Origin: Desulfobacteraceae bacterium
GTDB lineage: Bacteria; Desulfobacterota; Desulfobacteria; Desulfobacterales; SKZT01
Length of the DNA stretch: 64,000 bases
Assembly: GCA_011389745.1 (NCBI GenBank)
Contig: JAABTQ010000002.1
Span: 124,001 to 188,000, forward strand
Direction: 5' to 3'
Shown: positions 18,043-27,130 of the stretch, one piece after another
Numbering within the stretch: position 1 is the first letter of the stretch
How the letters are laid out: the number at the start of each line of letters is the position of its first letter
Program-made: the position numbers and the translations under genes
The notes under the pieces: generated by a model
The model's input: only the letters and a program-made list of their open reading frames with translations
Told to the model about the DNA's origin: nothing
Databases searched by the model: none

Positions 18043-19776
18043 ATGAAAATAATAATCGCAAAAACCGCTGGTTTCTGCATGGGTGTCAGACGCGCCGTGG
18101 AGATGGTGCTTGATGCTTCCAGGAAAAACAATGGTCCTATCTATACCTTTGGCCCTCTGATTCATAACCCTCAGGTTTTGAATATTCTTGAGGAAAAAGA
18201 AATTCACATTCTCGGCAAAATTCCGAAAAAGGGTTCTGGAACGGTTCTGATAAGAGCCCACGGTATTCCCCCTGACAAGAGTGAACAGCTCAGAAATGCA
18301 GGGTTTAATGTTATCGATGCCACTTGTCCCCGGGTTATCAAGGTTCAGACCATCATAAAAAACCACGCAAATAAAGGATATGCCTCTATTATTGTAGGGG
18401 ATCGGGACCATGCGGAAGTCATTGGACTGTTGGGGTATGCCGGTGAAAAAAAGATTGTTATCGGCAGCATGGAACAGCTTGATAAAATTCCGGCATTTGA
18501 AAAAGCCATCATTGTCGCTCAAACCACACAGAACACCCAATTTTTCGAAGAAGTAAAAACCTGGATCCGGACACATCGCCCTGGCTATCAAATATTCGAT
18601 ACTATTTGCGGTTCCACGGAAAAAAGACAATATGAAGTCAAAGGATTGTCCCAAATAGTGGACGCTGTTATTGTTGTTGGTGGTTATACCAGCGGAAACA
18701 CACAGCGTCTTTATGAAATTGCTCAAAAATCAGGAAAACCGTCATTTTATGTTGAAAACGAATCCCAGCTTGATTTGTCATCACTATACCAAGCCAAATC
18801 CATCGGAATCACAGCCGGGGCTTCAACACCTAACTGGGTGATTCGAAGGGTTTACCGATCCTTAGAAACAATACCTTTTCAAAAGGGAAAAACGTTTAGG
18901 AAGTTTTTTTTTTCAACCCTGACCATTCTTCTTTTTTCTAACATATACCTATCTCTGGGAGCGCTATGTCTTTGTTATGCCTGCACCAGACTTCAAGGAA
19001 TAGACCATTTTTTGCCTTATGGCCTGATCGCTTATTTTTATGTGCAATCCATGCACATTTTTAACAATCTAACCGGGCGTCGGGCAAATCGATACAATGA
19101 TCCTGATAAAGCCCTTTTTTATGATAAAAACAAACAACTCCTGGCCGTTTTGGCGCTACTTTCCGGAATTGCAGGCATTTTTACGGCCATGATGTCGGGC
19201 CTCACCATTTTTTTGCTTTTTTTGCTCATGAGTTTGATTGGGCTGCTTTACAATATGAGGATCATCCCCCGGGATTTTATGGGAATAAAATCTGGGCGAA
19301 TAAAAGATATTCCGGCATCCAAGACGATCTTAATTGCCTTGGCCTGGGCGATGGTTACGGCCCTTTTTGCTCCCCTTTCAGTTTATGGTTATATAACGGT
19401 ATCATCTATTTTTGTCTTTTTATGGTCTGCAGGTTTGGTTTTTGTCCGTACGGCATTCTTTGATATTGTTGACATGCACGGAGACCGCATGGTCGGAAGA
19501 GAAACACTTCCGATTGTCCTGGGTAAAAAGCATACCATGTTAATTTTAAAAAGCACATTGGGAATACTTGCCACGACTGGTATCTTTGCAAGCCTATTTC
19601 AGTTGACCACAAATCTTGGCTATGCACTTGCGATTTTTCCGGTATTTTTTTTCATGCTGCTTATGTTATATGAAAAAGGGTATCTTATGCCCGGTCTACG
19701 CTTGGAATTTCTCGCAGAAACAAATTTTATAATAGCCGGAATGATCGCGGGGATTTGGGTCATTGCAAATGTTTAG
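18043..19776 (+). CDS. ispH: IspH (HMBPP reductase) fused to a UbiA-like prenyltransferase domain
   Basis: 577 residues, about twice the normal IspH length. Residues 1-280 are IspH with the three iron-sulfur cysteines in GFCMGVRRAV (Cys12), DATCPRV (about Cys96) and DTICGST (about Cys195), and the IRAHG, TTQNT and TAGAST motifs. This part makes IPP and DMAPP from HMBPP. Residues 285-577 are a UbiA-type membrane domain with seven or more helices; its second Asp motif FDIVDMHGDRMVGRETLP is intact, but the first motif reads NNLTGRRANRYND without the usual aspartates. There is no stop or frameshift between the parts. Fusing isoprenoid precursor supply to a prenyltransferase-like domain is unusual. 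The start ATG is 18 bp after cooT. Confidence 0.92.
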   Translation: MKIIIAKTAGFCMGVRRAVEMVLDASRKNNGPIYTFGPLIHNPQVLNILEEKEIHILGKIPKKGSGTVLIRAHGIPPDKSEQLRNAGFNVIDATCPRVIKVQTIIKNHANKGYASIIVGDRDHAEVIGLLGYAGEKKIVIGSMEQLDKIPAFEKAIIVAQTTQNTQFFEEVKTWIRTHRPGYQIFDTICGSTEKRQYEVKGLSQIVDAVIVVGGYTSGNTQRLYEIAQKSGKPSFYVENESQLDLSSLYQAKSIGITAGASTPNWVIRRVYRSLETIPFQKGKTFRKFFFSTLTILLFSNIYLSLGALCLCYACTRLQGIDHFLPYGLIAYFYVQSMHIFNNLTGRRANRYNDPDKALFYDKNKQLLAVLALLSGIAGIFTAMMSGLTIFLLFLLMSLIGLLYNMRIIPRDFMGIKSGRIKDIPASKTILIALAWAMVTALFAPLSVYGYITVSSIFVFLWSAGLVFVRTAFFDIVDMHGDRMVGRETLPIVLGKKHTMLILKSTLGILATTGIFASLFQLTTNLGYALAIFPVFFFMLLMLYEKGYLMPGLRLEFLAETNFIIAGMIAGIWVIANV

Positions 19777-19844
19777 TTTCGGACAATAAAGGAAATTAAA
19801 GGTTAACAACGCTTTTTACGATTTATAAAAATGGAGGAGTATTC

Positions 19845-20324
19845 ATGGAAATTATGGTTCTTTACTATTCCAAAGGAGGTAATACCCGAAAGCTCGCAGA
19901 GGCCATTGCCGAAGGTGTTGAGATGGTGGATGAAATGACTGCGAATTTAAAACGTACTGATGAAGTCAGCAAGGAAGACTTTGTTTCCTGCAAGGGTCTT
20001 ATTGCGGGTTCCCCGGTATATTTTGGGACTATGGCAGCCCAGTTGAAACAAATATTTGATGATTTCGTGAGTGTAAGGAAAAAGATGGAAGGCAAGGTCG
20101 GGGCGGCTTTTACCACCAGTGGCGACCCGACCGGTGGCAAGGAAACCACCATGATGTCTATTATCCAGGCACTGATGATATACGGTATGGTCATCGTGGG
20201 AGATCCCATGTCTGCCACCGGCCATTATGGAGTTGGTTGTGTCGGCGCTCCCGAAATTCAATACCAGGAAAATGGACGCAAATTGGGTCGACGAGTAGCC
20301 GAACTGGCTAAGAAAATCAGTTAA
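19845..20324 (+). CDS. Flavodoxin/WrbA-like flavoprotein
   Basis: 159 residues. The N-terminus MVLYYSKGGNTRKLAEAIAEG is an FMN phosphate-binding loop of the flavodoxin fold, followed by LIAGSPVYFGTMAAQLKQIF and TTSGDPTGGKE, which resemble WrbA/NAD(P)H quinone oxidoreductase members. It likely carries FMN and shuttles electrons in the cytoplasm. A GGAGGAG-type site (AATGGAGGAG) lies ahead of the ATG. It could serve IspH, which needs reduced flavodoxin or ferredoxin; that link rests only on position, 68 bp downstream of the IspH-UbiA gene. Confidence 0.82.
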   Translation: MEIMVLYYSKGGNTRKLAEAIAEGVEMVDEMTANLKRTDEVSKEDFVSCKGLIAGSPVYFGTMAAQLKQIFDDFVSVRKKMEGKVGAAFTTSGDPTGGKETTMMSIIQALMIYGMVIVGDPMSATGHYGVGCVGAPEIQYQENGRKLGRRVAELAKKIS

Positions 20325-20351
20325 AAAACAGTGTTGAGCTTTCGTAAAATA

Positions 20352-21485
20352 CTAAGCTCTTAGCATTTGAGGCAAATAACTGCAGAGGGGCTCCTCCGCC
20401 ATGTAGTCCCCGGTAGCTTCATAAGCTCTGGCACGGCAGCCCCCACACACTTTTTTATATTCGCAGGCACCACATTTGCCTTTCAACTCATTAAAATTTC
20501 GTAACTGTTGAAAAACCTTGGAGTTTTTCCAAATTTTCGCAAAGGATTCCCTGGTGACATCTCCGCAATTGACATCAAGAAATCCGCAAGGCTGAACAAT
20601 TCCCCGATGTGAGATGAAACAAAATCCGGTCCCCCCCAGACAACCACGAGTCACGGCATCCAGACCGTGGGTTTGAAAGGTTACGGTCTTGCCGTCTTCT
20701 TTGGCCCTTTGTCGAAGAATTCGGTAATAATGAGGAGCGCAAGTGGCTTTAAGTTGAAGAGGTGTTTTTTCTTTTTGATCGTAAAACCAGTTGAGGCTTT
20801 CTTCGTATTCTGTTGAAGTAATTTCCTGATCCACTATGTATTTACCCCGGCCGGTAGGAACCAGAAGAAAAATATGGTGGGCTACAGCGCCCAGATCAAC
20901 GGCCAGTTGCTGAATGGCGGGAATTTGATCCAGGTTTGTTTTGGTAATGGTGGTGTTGATTTGAAACTCAATACCTGCATTTTTGGCATGTCGTATTCCA
21001 CTCAAGGCACCATCGAATGCCCCCTTTACCCCTCTGAATTTGTCATGACTATCTTTTGAAGCACCGTCCAAACTGATGCTGATTCTTTTAATACCTGAGT
21101 CAACCAGCCTCTCGGCAATTTTTTCTGTTATAAGGGTACCGTTTGGAGCCATGACCATTCGAAGGTTTTTTTTGGTGCCGTATTTGGCAATTTCAAAAAT
21201 ATCCCGGCGAAGCAAAGGCTCTCCACCAGTCAAAATGACAATAGGTTCGCCCAACTCAGCTATTTGATCCAGGAGGTCAAATCCGGTTTTGGTGTCAAGT
21301 TCTCCTGTGTAGGGACCTTTAGTGGCTGCAGCACGACAATGAACACATTCGAGATTGCAGTTGCGGGTTATTTCCCAGGCAACCAGCCGTAATTTGCTAT
21401 CATTTGAGTCAGAAGACTTTGACTTTTGAATATGATTCGAATGATTTTTCAAAGGGTTGAACTCTTCAGATTTATTGGGTTTCAT
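20352..21485 (-). CDS. ahbD: Radical SAM heme synthase AhbD
   Basis: 377 residues. The radical SAM cluster motif is CNLECVHC (Cys43, 47, 50), with GGEPL and the SISLDGAS segment. A C-terminal cysteine-rich region (CGFLDVNCGD, CGACEYKKVCGGCRAR) should bind a second 4Fe-4S cluster, as in the twitch/SPASM type. AhbD decarboxylates Fe-coproporphyrin III to heme b in the siroheme-dependent pathway of sulfate reducers and archaea. Assignment rests on these motifs and on the neighbours hemB and ahbC in the same operon. The gap to hemB is about 70 bp. Confidence 0.85.
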   Translation of the reverse strand: MKPNKSEEFNPLKNHSNHIQKSKSSDSNDSKLRLVAWEITRNCNLECVHCRAAATKGPYTGELDTKTGFDLLDQIAELGEPIVILTGGEPLLRRDIFEIAKYGTKKNLRMVMAPNGTLITEKIAERLVDSGIKRISISLDGASKDSHDKFRGVKGAFDGALSGIRHAKNAGIEFQINTTITKTNLDQIPAIQQLAVDLGAVAHHIFLLVPTGRGKYIVDQEITSTEYEESLNWFYDQKEKTPLQLKATCAPHYYRILRQRAKEDGKTVTFQTHGLDAVTRGCLGGTGFCFISHRGIVQPCGFLDVNCGDVTRESFAKIWKNSKVFQQLRNFNELKGKCGACEYKKVCGGCRARAYEATGDYMAEEPLCSYLPQMLRA

Positions 21486-21554
21486 GATTTAAATCGTTTC
21501 ACTTTTAAATTTTTGCTCCTTAGTACGATATATAACATTGAGTCGGAAAACTTT

Positions 21555-22535
21555 TTAACGCCGCCCATTTAATATCTCAGCAGCTTCCATGGCAAAATAG
21601 GTAAGAATGATATCTGCTCCGGCCCGCTTGATGCTGGTAAGGGTCTCCATCATGACTTTTTTGCCGTCTATCCATCCCATTTGGTCTGCGGCCTTGATCA
21701 TGGCAAATTCTCCACTCACATTGTAAGCCGCTACCGGCAGGTCAATTTCCTGACTCACACGAAAGATAATGTCCAGATATGGAAGTGCCGGTTTAACCAT
21801 AATGATGTCGGCTCCCTCTTCCACATCCATGGTTGCTTCTCTTATCGCTTCGTTGCTGTTTGCCGGATCCATCTGATATGTTCTTCGGTCTCCAAACTGG
21901 GGGGCTGAATGTGCAGCAGCACGAAACGGGCCGTAATATGAAGAACAATATTTTGCAGCATATGACATAATGGGGATATGACTATAGCCATTGTCATCAA
22001 GAATACCCCGGATTTCGGCCACCCGGCCATCCATCATATCCGATGGGGCAACCATATCCGCACCGGATTTGGCGTGGGTAAGCGCAGTTCCGGCCAAAAG
22101 ATCCAATGTGGAATCATTGTCGACAGATTTGCCTTCAACAATACCGCAGTGACCATGATCCATGTATTGACAAAGGCATACATCGGTTATGACCAACAAA
22201 TCCGGAATTCTGTCTTTTAACGCTTTTGTGGCCTTTTGCACAATCCCATCTTTGGCATAGGCACTGGTAGCCAAAGCATCTTTTTTGTCAGGAATACCAA
22301 AAAGCATCACAGCCGGAATTCCCAGGTCATAGGCTGTTTTTGCTGTTTTGATCAGATAATCTATCGAAAGTTGGAAATGGCCAGGCATGGAATCAATGGG
22401 GTTTTTGACATTTTTTCCGCCGATGGCAAATAGCGGAAGAATAAAATCATCAACGGAAAGAACCGTCTCCCGTATCATTCTTCGGAATGCCTCATTTTGT
22501 CGCAATCTTCTTGGACGGTAATCAGGAAACAGCAT
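21555..22535 (-). CDS. hemB: Delta-aminolevulinic acid dehydratase (porphobilinogen synthase)
   Basis: 326 residues. The zinc-site cysteines are present at 120, 122 and 130 (TDVCLCQYMDHGHCG), so it is the zinc-dependent type. Active-site lysines are in YAAKYCSSYYGPFR and IIMVKPALPYLD. It joins two 5-aminolevulinate molecules into porphobilinogen, the common tetrapyrrole precursor. It sits between ahbC (12 bp upstream) and ahbD, so early and late heme genes are in one unit. Confidence 0.97.
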   Translation of the reverse strand: MLFPDYRPRRLRQNEAFRRMIRETVLSVDDFILPLFAIGGKNVKNPIDSMPGHFQLSIDYLIKTAKTAYDLGIPAVMLFGIPDKKDALATSAYAKDGIVQKATKALKDRIPDLLVITDVCLCQYMDHGHCGIVEGKSVDNDSTLDLLAGTALTHAKSGADMVAPSDMMDGRVAEIRGILDDNGYSHIPIMSYAAKYCSSYYGPFRAAAHSAPQFGDRRTYQMDPANSNEAIREATMDVEEGADIIMVKPALPYLDIIFRVSQEIDLPVAAYNVSGEFAMIKAADQMGWIDGKKVMMETLTSIKRAGADIILTYFAMEAAEILNGRR

Positions 22536-22547
22536 CAGTGGGCTCCT

Positions 22548-23726
22548 TTATGAGATTTCTTCATCGGTTAAATAGCAGGCTGGGTCTGGTGCCCAGATAT
22601 CGCCATATAACGCTTCAGCTCGAACCCGAAAATTTCCGCCGCAAACGTCAAGCCATTTGCAACTGGCGCATCTGTCCTTGACATAAAGCTTCTTTTCCTT
22701 CAATTTTCCAAGAAGTGGTTCGGAAACATCCGTCCAAATGTCGGAAAATGGCCTGTTTCTGACATTGCCAAAACTGTAATGGCGCCAGAACTGATCTGCG
22801 TAAACTTCACCATCCCAACTTACACATCCTATTCCACGTCCGGAACTGTTTCCTTCATTCATTTTCAGAAGTTCAAGCACCTTCTTTGCCTGCTCCGGAT
22901 CTTCCCGCAACAATCTTATATACAGGTATGGTCCGTCAGCGTGATTATCAACTGTCAGTACCTCCTTTGCTTTTCCCTGATCATGAAGAAGCTTAGTACG
23001 ATCCATAATCAGGTCAACCGCCTTTCGTGTTTCAGCATGACTGAGATCGTCTTTTACCAGATTGGAACCTCTTCCGGCATAAACCAAGTGGTAGAAACAA
23101 ACCCTGGGTATATCCATTTCTTCAAGCATATCAAAAATGCTGGGGATCTCGTCTACATTAAATTTGTTTATCGTGAACCGAAGACCAACTTTTATGCCTG
23201 CGTCCTGACAGTTTCTAATTCCATTGACAGCCGACTTAAATGCATTTTTGACCCCCCTGAAACGGTCGTTGATTTCTTCCATGCCATCTATGCTTATTCC
23301 CACATATGACAGACCGATTTCTTTCAGAATACGCGCCATATTGGGTGTGATCATTGTTCCATTTGTGGAAATAACCGCACGCATGCCTTTTTGAACGGCG
23401 TATTCAGCCAATTCAGGAAGATCTTTTCGAACTAAAGGTTCTCCACCTGAAAACAAGACCACTGGAACTTTGAATTCGGACAGATCATCTAATAGCTTTT
23501 TACCCTCCTGGGTGCTTAATTCATTTTCAAAAGAAACGTCCTTGGCCTGGGCATAACAATGAACACATCTTAAGTTACATCGCCGGGTGACATTCCAAAC
23601 CACGACCGGCTTTTTATCAATAGAAAACTGTAGCAAATGCGACGGAAGCCTTGAGGAGTGGCGACCATAACGAAGTGCATCAGAAGGCTCAACTGCTCCG
23701 CAATAAAGTTTTGATATTCCAATCAT
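22548..23726 (-). CDS. ahbC: Radical SAM 12,18-didecarboxysiroheme deacetylase AhbC
   Basis: 392 residues. It begins MIGISKLYCGAVEPSDALRY, a start I associate with AhbC proteins, and has the radical SAM motif CNLRCVHC (Cys50, 54, 57), a GGEPL motif and a C-terminal CASCKWLDVCGGNFR cluster region. AhbC removes the two acetate side chains of didecarboxysiroheme to form Fe-coproporphyrin III, the AhbD substrate. It is 12 bp before hemB and 15 bp after the ClpX-like gene. ahbA and ahbB are not in the window. The two radical SAM proteins are related to each other, so their order of assignment depends on the N-terminal signature. Confidence 0.86.
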   Translation of the reverse strand: MIGISKLYCGAVEPSDALRYGRHSSRLPSHLLQFSIDKKPVVVWNVTRRCNLRCVHCYAQAKDVSFENELSTQEGKKLLDDLSEFKVPVVLFSGGEPLVRKDLPELAEYAVQKGMRAVISTNGTMITPNMARILKEIGLSYVGISIDGMEEINDRFRGVKNAFKSAVNGIRNCQDAGIKVGLRFTINKFNVDEIPSIFDMLEEMDIPRVCFYHLVYAGRGSNLVKDDLSHAETRKAVDLIMDRTKLLHDQGKAKEVLTVDNHADGPYLYIRLLREDPEQAKKVLELLKMNEGNSSGRGIGCVSWDGEVYADQFWRHYSFGNVRNRPFSDIWTDVSEPLLGKLKEKKLYVKDRCASCKWLDVCGGNFRVRAEALYGDIWAPDPACYLTDEEIS

Positions 23727-23741
23727 TTTGATAGACCCATT

Positions 23742-25493
23742 CTATTTTGTCATTTTCAGCTCATTTTTTATCAGCTCGCTAAGATAATTTTCAGGATCGA
23801 GCAAGGCTTTTTTGGTAATAAAAAACCGATTCCGGCCGGTTTTATCACGCACCAGCTTGAGCCCCAACTCGAAATCCTTGGAAAGTTGTTTAAAAAAATC
23901 ATCCACATTCACAGAAGTTGTGGAGAATTGCTCAATTATAAAATCAATCGCATCTTCTTCGAGAACAATATTGATGTCATGGTTTTTAAAGAAATAAAGT
24001 TCAATTTCTTTTATCTCATCATAATAAAACTTAATCCGGCGTATGACAGTCCCTACATCCATAATATGGGTCGAATAAAAATTAGCTACCACTTCTATTC
24101 TCGATGGCGTAAGCGTTAAACCATATTTTTCGGAAAAATGCCGGCTATTGATTTGGACATAATCTCTGATAAAAGCTTTCTCTTCTTCTAAAAGGCGTTG
24201 AAACTCTTTGGCAACCTCATGGCTTCCGGCGGTGACATAATACTCTTTTCGAATTTTTTCCGGATTTTTCACCACCATCTCGGTTACCGGAAACTGATTT
24301 ATACCCAAAGAAGGGAGTGATTTTTCAAACATTAAAAGAGCACGCTCAATGGCACTGACAAGCCCTCTTGCGCCGGTATTTTCATCAAAGGCTTCCGTAG
24401 CCAAAAGCCTTAGGGCCTTTTGATCAAATTTGATATCAATTCCATAAGCGGCATAATCAAGTTTTTTCCCCAAGATGATGGGATTGTTTGGACTTTCCAA
24501 TATCTGGAATAAGTTCTCTTCTGTTAGCTTTTCAAATACTGCCCTGACCGGGAGTCTTCCCACAAATTCCGATTCAAACCCGAACTTGATCAAATCCTCG
24601 GATCTGATAAGCTTTAGAATTTCAAAATCTTCTTTGCCGGACGACAGCTTGGCTCCAAAACCAATACCTTTATCAACTATTCTCTTATGAATGATTTCAG
24701 AAAGTTCTGAAAATGCCCCGCTCATGATAAAGAGGATGTTTTTGGTATTGATAGATCGATCATCCCTCTTTCCGGTTTTTCGGAAACGTTCAATTTCCTG
24801 TATCATGGAAATTGGATCATGGGCGACCTTTATTTCCACATCGGTTTCTTCCATGGGCTTTAATAAGGCCCTTTGAACTCCTGTTCGAGATACATCCGCC
24901 CCGATAAAATTATTACTTGAAGCAATCTTATCAATTTCATCGATATAAATAATGCCATATTGAGCAAGCTCGATATCGCCGTCGGCTTCACGAACCAAAT
25001 CACGAACCAGATCTTCAACATCGCCGCCGACATATCCGGTTTCACTAAATTTGGTAGCATCGCCTTTCACAAAGGGCACGCCAATTTTTTTGGCAATAAG
25101 TTTTATCATGTAAGTTTTACCAACACCCGTTGGGCCTATCATCAAGACATTATTTTTTATGGATCCGACCATCTCATTCTGTTCCTCAGATAACTTCCGA
25201 AGCATCTTAATTCGATTAAAATGAGTACAGATTTTCGTTGATAAGATGGCCTTGGCGGTATCTTGCTGAACAATGTATTGATCCAGATAATTAACAAGTT
25301 CTTCGGGCTTGAGATCAAAATTGATTTCACGGCTTTTCGGGGGATATTCAGCCGAATCTTCCATTGACAAGTGCTGTGGTAAATTAATCGGTGATATGAC
25401 TTTCACGTTGTCACCAAACTTTTTTGCCAAAAATTCACCAATCTCTTTTTCAAGTTCTTTGGAATCGGGTATTTTAGTATTTTTTTCTTTCAT
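23742..25493 (-). CDS. ClpX/HslU-like AAA+ unfoldase without zinc domain
   Basis: 583 residues. Walker A is GPTGVGKT, Walker B IIYIDEIDKI; the pore loop GYVG follows a SET segment as in ClpX, and sensor 2 GARGL is present. The segment KGIGFGAKL keeps the IGF tripeptide by which ClpX docks on ClpP. The N-terminal 75 residues lack the four-cysteine zinc domain of ClpX, and the C-terminal 180 residues go beyond the ClpX end (FYSTHIMDVGTVIRRIKFYY region). The protein is thus a ClpX-type unfoldase with different substrate selection. It heads the ahbC-hemB-ahbD unit (15 bp to ahbC) and lies 82 bp after tRNA-Arg. No clpP is adjacent. Confidence 0.85.
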   Translation of the reverse strand: MKEKNTKIPDSKELEKEIGEFLAKKFGDNVKVISPINLPQHLSMEDSAEYPPKSREINFDLKPEELVNYLDQYIVQQDTAKAILSTKICTHFNRIKMLRKLSEEQNEMVGSIKNNVLMIGPTGVGKTYMIKLIAKKIGVPFVKGDATKFSETGYVGGDVEDLVRDLVREADGDIELAQYGIIYIDEIDKIASSNNFIGADVSRTGVQRALLKPMEETDVEIKVAHDPISMIQEIERFRKTGKRDDRSINTKNILFIMSGAFSELSEIIHKRIVDKGIGFGAKLSSGKEDFEILKLIRSEDLIKFGFESEFVGRLPVRAVFEKLTEENLFQILESPNNPIILGKKLDYAAYGIDIKFDQKALRLLATEAFDENTGARGLVSAIERALLMFEKSLPSLGINQFPVTEMVVKNPEKIRKEYYVTAGSHEVAKEFQRLLEEEKAFIRDYVQINSRHFSEKYGLTLTPSRIEVVANFYSTHIMDVGTVIRRIKFYYDEIKEIELYFFKNHDINIVLEEDAIDFIIEQFSTTSVNVDDFFKQLSKDFELGLKLVRDKTGRNRFFITKKALLDPENYLSELIKNELKMTK

Positions 25494-25575
25494 AATAGTG
25501 GATGATAAGCATCTCAGGAAAAGATCGCAATATGAACAGAGGATAAACTCGAAATCAGGTTAGCTGAAATAGGTT

Positions 25576-25651
25576 TGGTACGCCCGGCTGGATTCGAACC
25601 AGCGATCTTCAGCTCCGGAGGCTGACGCCCTATCCCCTGGGCCACGGGCGC
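25576..25651 (-). tRNA. tRNA-Arg (anticodon CCG)
   Basis: On the minus strand a full cloverleaf can be folded: acceptor GCGCCCG with CGGGCGT, an anticodon arm TCAGC-CTCCGGA-GCTGA giving anticodon CCG, and a T arm CTGG-TTCGAAT-CCAG. The discriminator is A and CCA is encoded (25576-25578). It reads CGG codons. Upstream (25652-25777) nothing else is seen between it and folC. Confidence 0.95.
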
Positions 25652-25777
25652 ACTTAGTGTGCAACAATTGCTGAATGTTATTTACCATAAAAAGTTATTT
25701 TTAGAACAAACAAATTAAGCATTCAAGATGCAAAACTTTACGAGCCCTTATCAGAAAATAAAATCCTGAGAGGCGTT

Positions 25778-27061
25778 CTAACCCTTGTCTGAAAGGGCTT
25801 GTTTAACCTCACCCACCACATAAAGTGATCCTGCAACACAGATGGCCTCATCGGATGAAACCGATTCCTTTGCATAAAAAAAAGCATCTTTTACACTCGG
25901 GATTATCTTAATGTCCTCTGCATAATCCTTTGCAAACTTATGGAGTATTTCCGGTTCCATGGCCCTGCTAATGGCAGGCTTTGTTAAAATAACACGCTTG
26001 CATAAAGGAAGAAGAGATTTCAGCATGGCTTTATAGGGTTTATCGTCTAATATTCCAATAACCAACGTTGTTTTGTTTTTGGTAAAATTTTCAGAAATAA
26101 ACTTAGCCAGTTTTCTGGCAGCCATTAGATTATGAGCGCCATCCAATAAAATATAAGGAGTTTGTGACACAACTTCCATTCGTCCAGGCCAGTCTGTTTT
26201 TAAAAGGCCCTCTTTGATATGTTCTATATTAAAATTGGTATAATGACAGTTTAATACCTCGCATGCAGCTAAAGTCAAGGCGGCGTTTTCAATCTGATGG
26301 TTTCCCTGGAGCCCTGCTTTCATATTTTCCCAGCTTGAGTTGATGCCGACATATGAAAAAGTCTCCCTGTCTTTGATTTTTCGGACCCGAAAATGTTCTC
26401 CCAGCCGAAATAAAGGGGCTTCTTTTTTTTCAGCGATATTTTTAAGGACCTCGATAGCCTCTTTTTGGCTTACCCCGGTGATCACAGGAATTTCCTGCTT
26501 TATGATACCACCTTTTTCCGCGGTAATTTCAGCTATCGTATTGCCCAGATATTGTCTGTGTTCAAGAGAAATGTTTGAAATTATGCATAATTTTGGCTTG
26601 AGCACATTGGTAGCATCCAATCGTCCTCCCATACCGGTTTCCACTATCGCCCAATCTACTTTGGCTCTGGCAAACTCATGAAAAGCCATGGCGGTAGTAT
26701 ATTCAAAAAAAGTCGGCTCTCTGTCACCCGCATAAACGTCTTTGACAGCCTCAAAAGCATGTAAAACATCCATATCCGAAACAGGAACATCGTTGATACG
26801 GATACGTTCATTGAATTTAACAAGATGAGGGGATGTATAAAGCCCAACGCAATATCCGGCTTGGTTGAAAATCGAGGACAAGGCAGATGCAATGGAGCCT
26901 TTTCCATTGGTTCCCGCAATATGGACGGACATAAATTTGTTTTGAGGATTATCCAGACCTTTTAATATCGACAGGATAGTATCGAGTCCTAATTTAATCC
27001 CAAAACGCCTTAAACCAAACATGCTTTGGAGACATTGATTGTAGCGATCCTGAAATTGCAT
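25778..27061 (-). CDS. folC: Bifunctional folylpolyglutamate/dihydrofolate synthase
   Basis: About 427 residues from the ATG at 27061 (MQFQDRYNQCLQSMFGLRRF). The ATP-binding VHIAGTNGKGSIAS loop, LYTSPHLVKFNERI and ILLDGAHNLMAA are Mur ligase family motifs of FolC. It adds glutamate to folates. The frame is open back to 27091, but that start lies within the hairpin of a terminator (27071-27104), so 27061 is chosen. It follows rpsU on the same strand, behind that terminator. Confidence 0.93.
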   Translation of the reverse strand: MQFQDRYNQCLQSMFGLRRFGIKLGLDTILSILKGLDNPQNKFMSVHIAGTNGKGSIASALSSIFNQAGYCVGLYTSPHLVKFNERIRINDVPVSDMDVLHAFEAVKDVYAGDREPTFFEYTTAMAFHEFARAKVDWAIVETGMGGRLDATNVLKPKLCIISNISLEHRQYLGNTIAEITAEKGGIIKQEIPVITGVSQKEAIEVLKNIAEKKEAPLFRLGEHFRVRKIKDRETFSYVGINSSWENMKAGLQGNHQIENAALTLAACEVLNCHYTNFNIEHIKEGLLKTDWPGRMEVVSQTPYILLDGAHNLMAARKLAKFISENFTKNKTTLVIGILDDKPYKAMLKSLLPLCKRVILTKPAISRAMEPEILHKFAKDYAEDIKIIPSVKDAFFYAKESVSSDEAICVAGSLYVVGEVKQALSDKG

Positions 27062-27070
27062 AATCACCAA

Positions 27071-27104
27071 CCAAAAAACCCGGCAGATCATAAAGCCTGC
27101 CGGG
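27071..27104 (-). terminator. Rho-independent terminator after rpsU
   Basis: CCCGGCAG (27079-27086) pairs with CTGCCGGG (27097-27104) around a 10-base loop; on the minus strand the hairpin is followed by TTTTTTGG. It ends the rpsU transcript just ahead of folC. Confidence 0.85.
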
Positions 27105-27130
27105 CTTAGTGTGTGTTAATTAACCGTTGC

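Noticed and set aside
17848-18726. 292-codon minus-strand frame opposite cooT and the start of ispH
   Set aside because: It is the mirror of two well-supported genes, has odd composition (runs of Asn and Phe) and matches no family.
20336-20359. GAGCTT/AAGCTC hairpin between the flavodoxin gene and ahbD
   Set aside because: The stem is only 6 bp, includes the ahbD stop codon and has no T-run, so I do not call it a terminator.
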